DNA of 18,268 nt from Candidatus Flexifilum affinis (lineage in GTDB: Bacteria > Chloroflexota > Anaerolineae > Aggregatilineales > Phototrophicaceae). The notes below the pieces were generated by a model. It was given only the letters and a program-made list of their open reading frames with translations, did not search any database and was not told where the DNA came from. The translations under genes and the position numbers were made by a program. The stretch covers positions 1 through 18,268 of the forward strand of contig JADJPJ010000056.1 in the NCBI GenBank assembly GCA_016713325.1, read 5' to 3'. Positions 16,151 through 18,268 of this stretch are shown one piece after another; position 1 is the stretch's first letter, and the number at the start of each line of letters is the position of its first letter.

Positions 16151-17336
16151 TGGTCAACGTAGAGAACACCCGCCTCTTTCCCGACCACCTTCTCCAAGGC
16201 TCTGAGCAGGAAAGGGTGCAGTACTTCGAGCACAAACTCATTGCACACGACCGGCTGAGCCAGGCCCATGAGGAGCTTTCCACTGCAATATACCAGCCCG
16301 CTGGCTCACCAATCATCGTCGTCACCGGACCTACAGGCGTGGGAAAGACGACTCTGCTCCAAAGGATGATCAAGGACGTACAGCAATTCCCCCCGGCGCC
16401 CACCCGTGAAGGCACGATAGTAATTGCTGGTGTCGAGGCGCCTGCCCTCGACAGCGTCGGCTTCGATTGGCGCGACTTCTTCTTCCGCGCATTACAGGTT
16501 CTGGACGAGCCCTTGGTGGACAGGAAGACTGTCGGCTACCAGGTTCGAACCGGATCGGCAGATACCGCGAAAGGCCTCGCAAGCCGGGGAAAGTACAGCC
16601 GTGCGGATCTCCGTCACGTGTTTGAAGCCGCGCTTGCTCAGCGTGGACGCAGATATTCTGGATCGATGAAGCACAGCATCTGTCAAAGGTCGCCAGGGGC
16701 CGACGCCTCCTTGATCAGATGGACACGATCAAGTCGCTGGCAAGCATCTCGAAGACGCGATTTGTCTTGCTGGGAACCTATGATGTTCTCAACCTGTTGA
16801 GCAAGAACGCTCAACTCGACAGACGTACGACGTTGGTGCATCTCCCCAGATATCGCAGTGAAATGCAGAACGATCATGCTTCCTACCTCGAAATACTCAT
16901 TACATTTCAGAAGCACCTCCCTCTACGAAATGAGCCCGACCTGATCACGGAAGCCGACTACATGTATACCGGATCGTTAGGCTGCATAGGCATGCTCAAA
17001 ACATGGCTGTCTCGGGCCCTCTATGAGGCTCTCAAAGATAATGAGCGCCAGCCGTTCATCGCATACTGCCGGAAGGCGCAGGTGTCTTCTGAGCGGCTTA
17101 CCACCCGATTCAGAGAAATTCTGGAAGGTGAACGCCGCATGGATGAGGATGCCGACGAGGAGAACAACTATGCTCACCTACAATCCCTCCTGAACAGCGG
17201 AAGCGCCAGCGAGAGGACGCGAAAAGCATCATCCGAGACAAAACCGCGGACGAGGAGCCAACCTGGCAAACGAAACCCTGTGCGTGACCCTATCGGCGAC
17301 CGGACGCGGCTTGATGAGTCAGCAATACTGCCATGA
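16150..17336 (+). CDS. tnsC: TnsC/TniB-type AAA+ transposition ATPase, one frameshift
   Basis: About 395 residues from ATG 16150. Walker A is GPTGVGKTT (residues 60-68). Walker B is IFWIDEAQHL (from 16653), readable only after a one-base shift near 16645. A sensor-like strand follows (RFVLLGTYDVLNLL). This is the pattern of TniB/TnsC ATPases, which polymerise on target DNA and link the target selector to the transposase. The 50-residue C-terminal tail is basic and low in complexity (ASERTRKASSETKPRTRSQP) and may contact DNA or the transposase. The gene sits between tnsAB (one-base overlap) and tniQ (ATGA overlap), so all three form a tightly coupled operon. Confidence 0.87.
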
Positions 17337-18268
17337 CCAGCGCCTTGTACTCTCTTGACCCTATCGGCAGTGGCACCCATCGTGTCGAGTGTATGACCAG
17401 TTACGTCACTCGACTGGCGGCGGCGCACCACGTACTGGTTCGCGATCTGGTGGGCGAGATCCTGGTACCAACACTGTACAGCCCGGACTACGCCGCCAAA
17501 AGCAAATCAAAGACCTGGTGGCGCAACACGACCAACTCGCTCAACGGACTCAATCTCTCGACTGAAGATTGGATAGGCTGCGTTCAGAGCCTGACGGCGC
17601 ATACCAACCTCACCTGCCTGACGATGTTCACCTGGTCAAGGGTGCTGCCATACCGGAGTCTGCTCAAGAAGACATGCGCCTGGTGCCCCACCTGTTTGCG
17701 GGAATGGCTGGATCAGGATCAGACCATCTACTATCCGCTGATCTGGCAGCTTGACTGTGTGCCGTCATGCGACATCCATCACACGACGCTGGTCACGCAA
17801 TGCCCCGATCCCAACTGCGGCAAGTCGTTCACCGCACTGGCCCCGAAGGCGTATCTGGGCTTTTTGCCCACATTGCGGGTGCTGGCTGGGGCAAAGAGTT
17901 CGGCAGCAGAAGGCATGGGCGATCAAGAGCTCGCAGAGGGCGAGATGCAACGCTGGAACCTGGAGGCGATCGGCGATCTGCTGGCCACGGCAGCCACGGT
18001 CGAGAAGAAGCCTGAGCGCGAAGTGATCAGCACAGCCGTCGAGATTACTCCTGGAGACCCAGGTCCTGGAGCATGCCAGCCCGTCAGCAAGCCTGCTTCC
18101 CGAGCTGGCTGAAACCCCCAGGAAGAAGTACCGCAAGCTCGACAAAACCCGCCTGAGCCGCCAGCTCGAGTCAATCTACGGCTCCACAGCCGATCGCCCC
18201 GTGCCACTTGCCGAAGTCGCTCGGCAGCTTGGGTTTGACCCCACATTCCTGCACAATCACTTCCGCGA
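17333..18268 (+). CDS. tniQ: TniQ/TnsD-family target-selection protein (partial at right edge, frameshifted)
   Basis: ATG 17333 overlaps the tnsC stop as ATGA. The N-terminus has the TniQ signature SYVTRLAAAHHV. A zinc-binding region follows: C115, C118 and C121 in CAWCPTC, then SCDIHH (C146, H149, H150) and CPDPNC (C157, C162), with another pair, CPHC, readable after a shift near 17860. Further shifts lie near 17890 and 18045. After them frame 1 continues (LETQVLEHASPSASLLPELA), then a helix-turn-helix VARQLGFDPTFLHNHFR that runs off the edge. The length beyond 310 residues and the C-terminal DNA-binding part make it closer to TnsD-like selectors than to the short TniQ of CRISPR-linked elements. 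The specific target site cannot be read from this window. Confidence 0.85.

Noticed and set aside
13112..18268. CRISPR-associated transposon
   Set aside because: The TnsAB fusion fits, but no Cas gene or CRISPR array lies inside the window, and the TniQ looks long and TnsD-like; the question stays open beyond the right edge.

Overview
The window is GC-rich bacterial DNA. The mix of genes suggests a Chloroflexota (Anaerolineae-like) genome: a two-part ThrE exporter, an ECF sigma factor with a glycine-rich membrane partner, a giant TPR-CHAT protein, and a TniQ with repeated-HTH-type C-terminal sequence. This assignment is inference only; there is no rRNA or other phylogenetic marker.

Layout. 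Positions 1-583 hold the end of a two-gene threonine/serine exporter. Positions 685-2661 hold an ECF sigma factor followed by a membrane-anchored DUF4179-like (anti-sigma type) protein. Positions 2793-4120 (minus strand) encode a multi-pass histidine kinase. A tRNA-Leu(UAA) lies at 4295-4373, followed by a perfect 16-bp hairpin and copies of a short repeat family. Positions 4690-10375 form a three-frame operon: two small proteins, then a protein of about 1,610 residues made of a CpXC-like head, 12 near-identical TPR units, a CHAT (caspase-like) protease with intact His and Cys, a beta-rich linker and a TIR domain. A second copy of the CHAT C-terminus (10465-10744) follows, this one ending without the TIR part, and then more copies of the short repeat. 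Positions 10936-12069 carry a divergent pair around a palindromic operator: an XRE regulator and an AbrB-like/GIY-YIG protein. A membrane protein of unknown function occupies 12113-13111. From 13472 to the right edge runs a Tn7-like transposition operon: a TnsA-TnsB fusion, the AAA+ ATPase TnsC, and a long TniQ/TnsD-type target selector cut by the window edge.

How the parts may work together. The CHAT-TIR operon looks like an NLR-style sensor/effector, with a repeat array for recognition and protease plus NADase-type domains for response. Its modular C-terminus and repeat array look recombination-prone. The Tn7-like operon marks the right part as mobile DNA, and the XRE/GIY-YIG pair and membrane protein could be its neighbours or cargo.

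Caution. Nearly every long gene except those between about 10.9 and 13.1 kb is interrupted by one- or two-base shifts that, when ignored, restore a full conserved protein. Several fall in G runs. This pattern fits uncorrected indel errors in the sequence better than genuine gene decay, so multi-frame genes are annotated here as single genes with the shifts noted.
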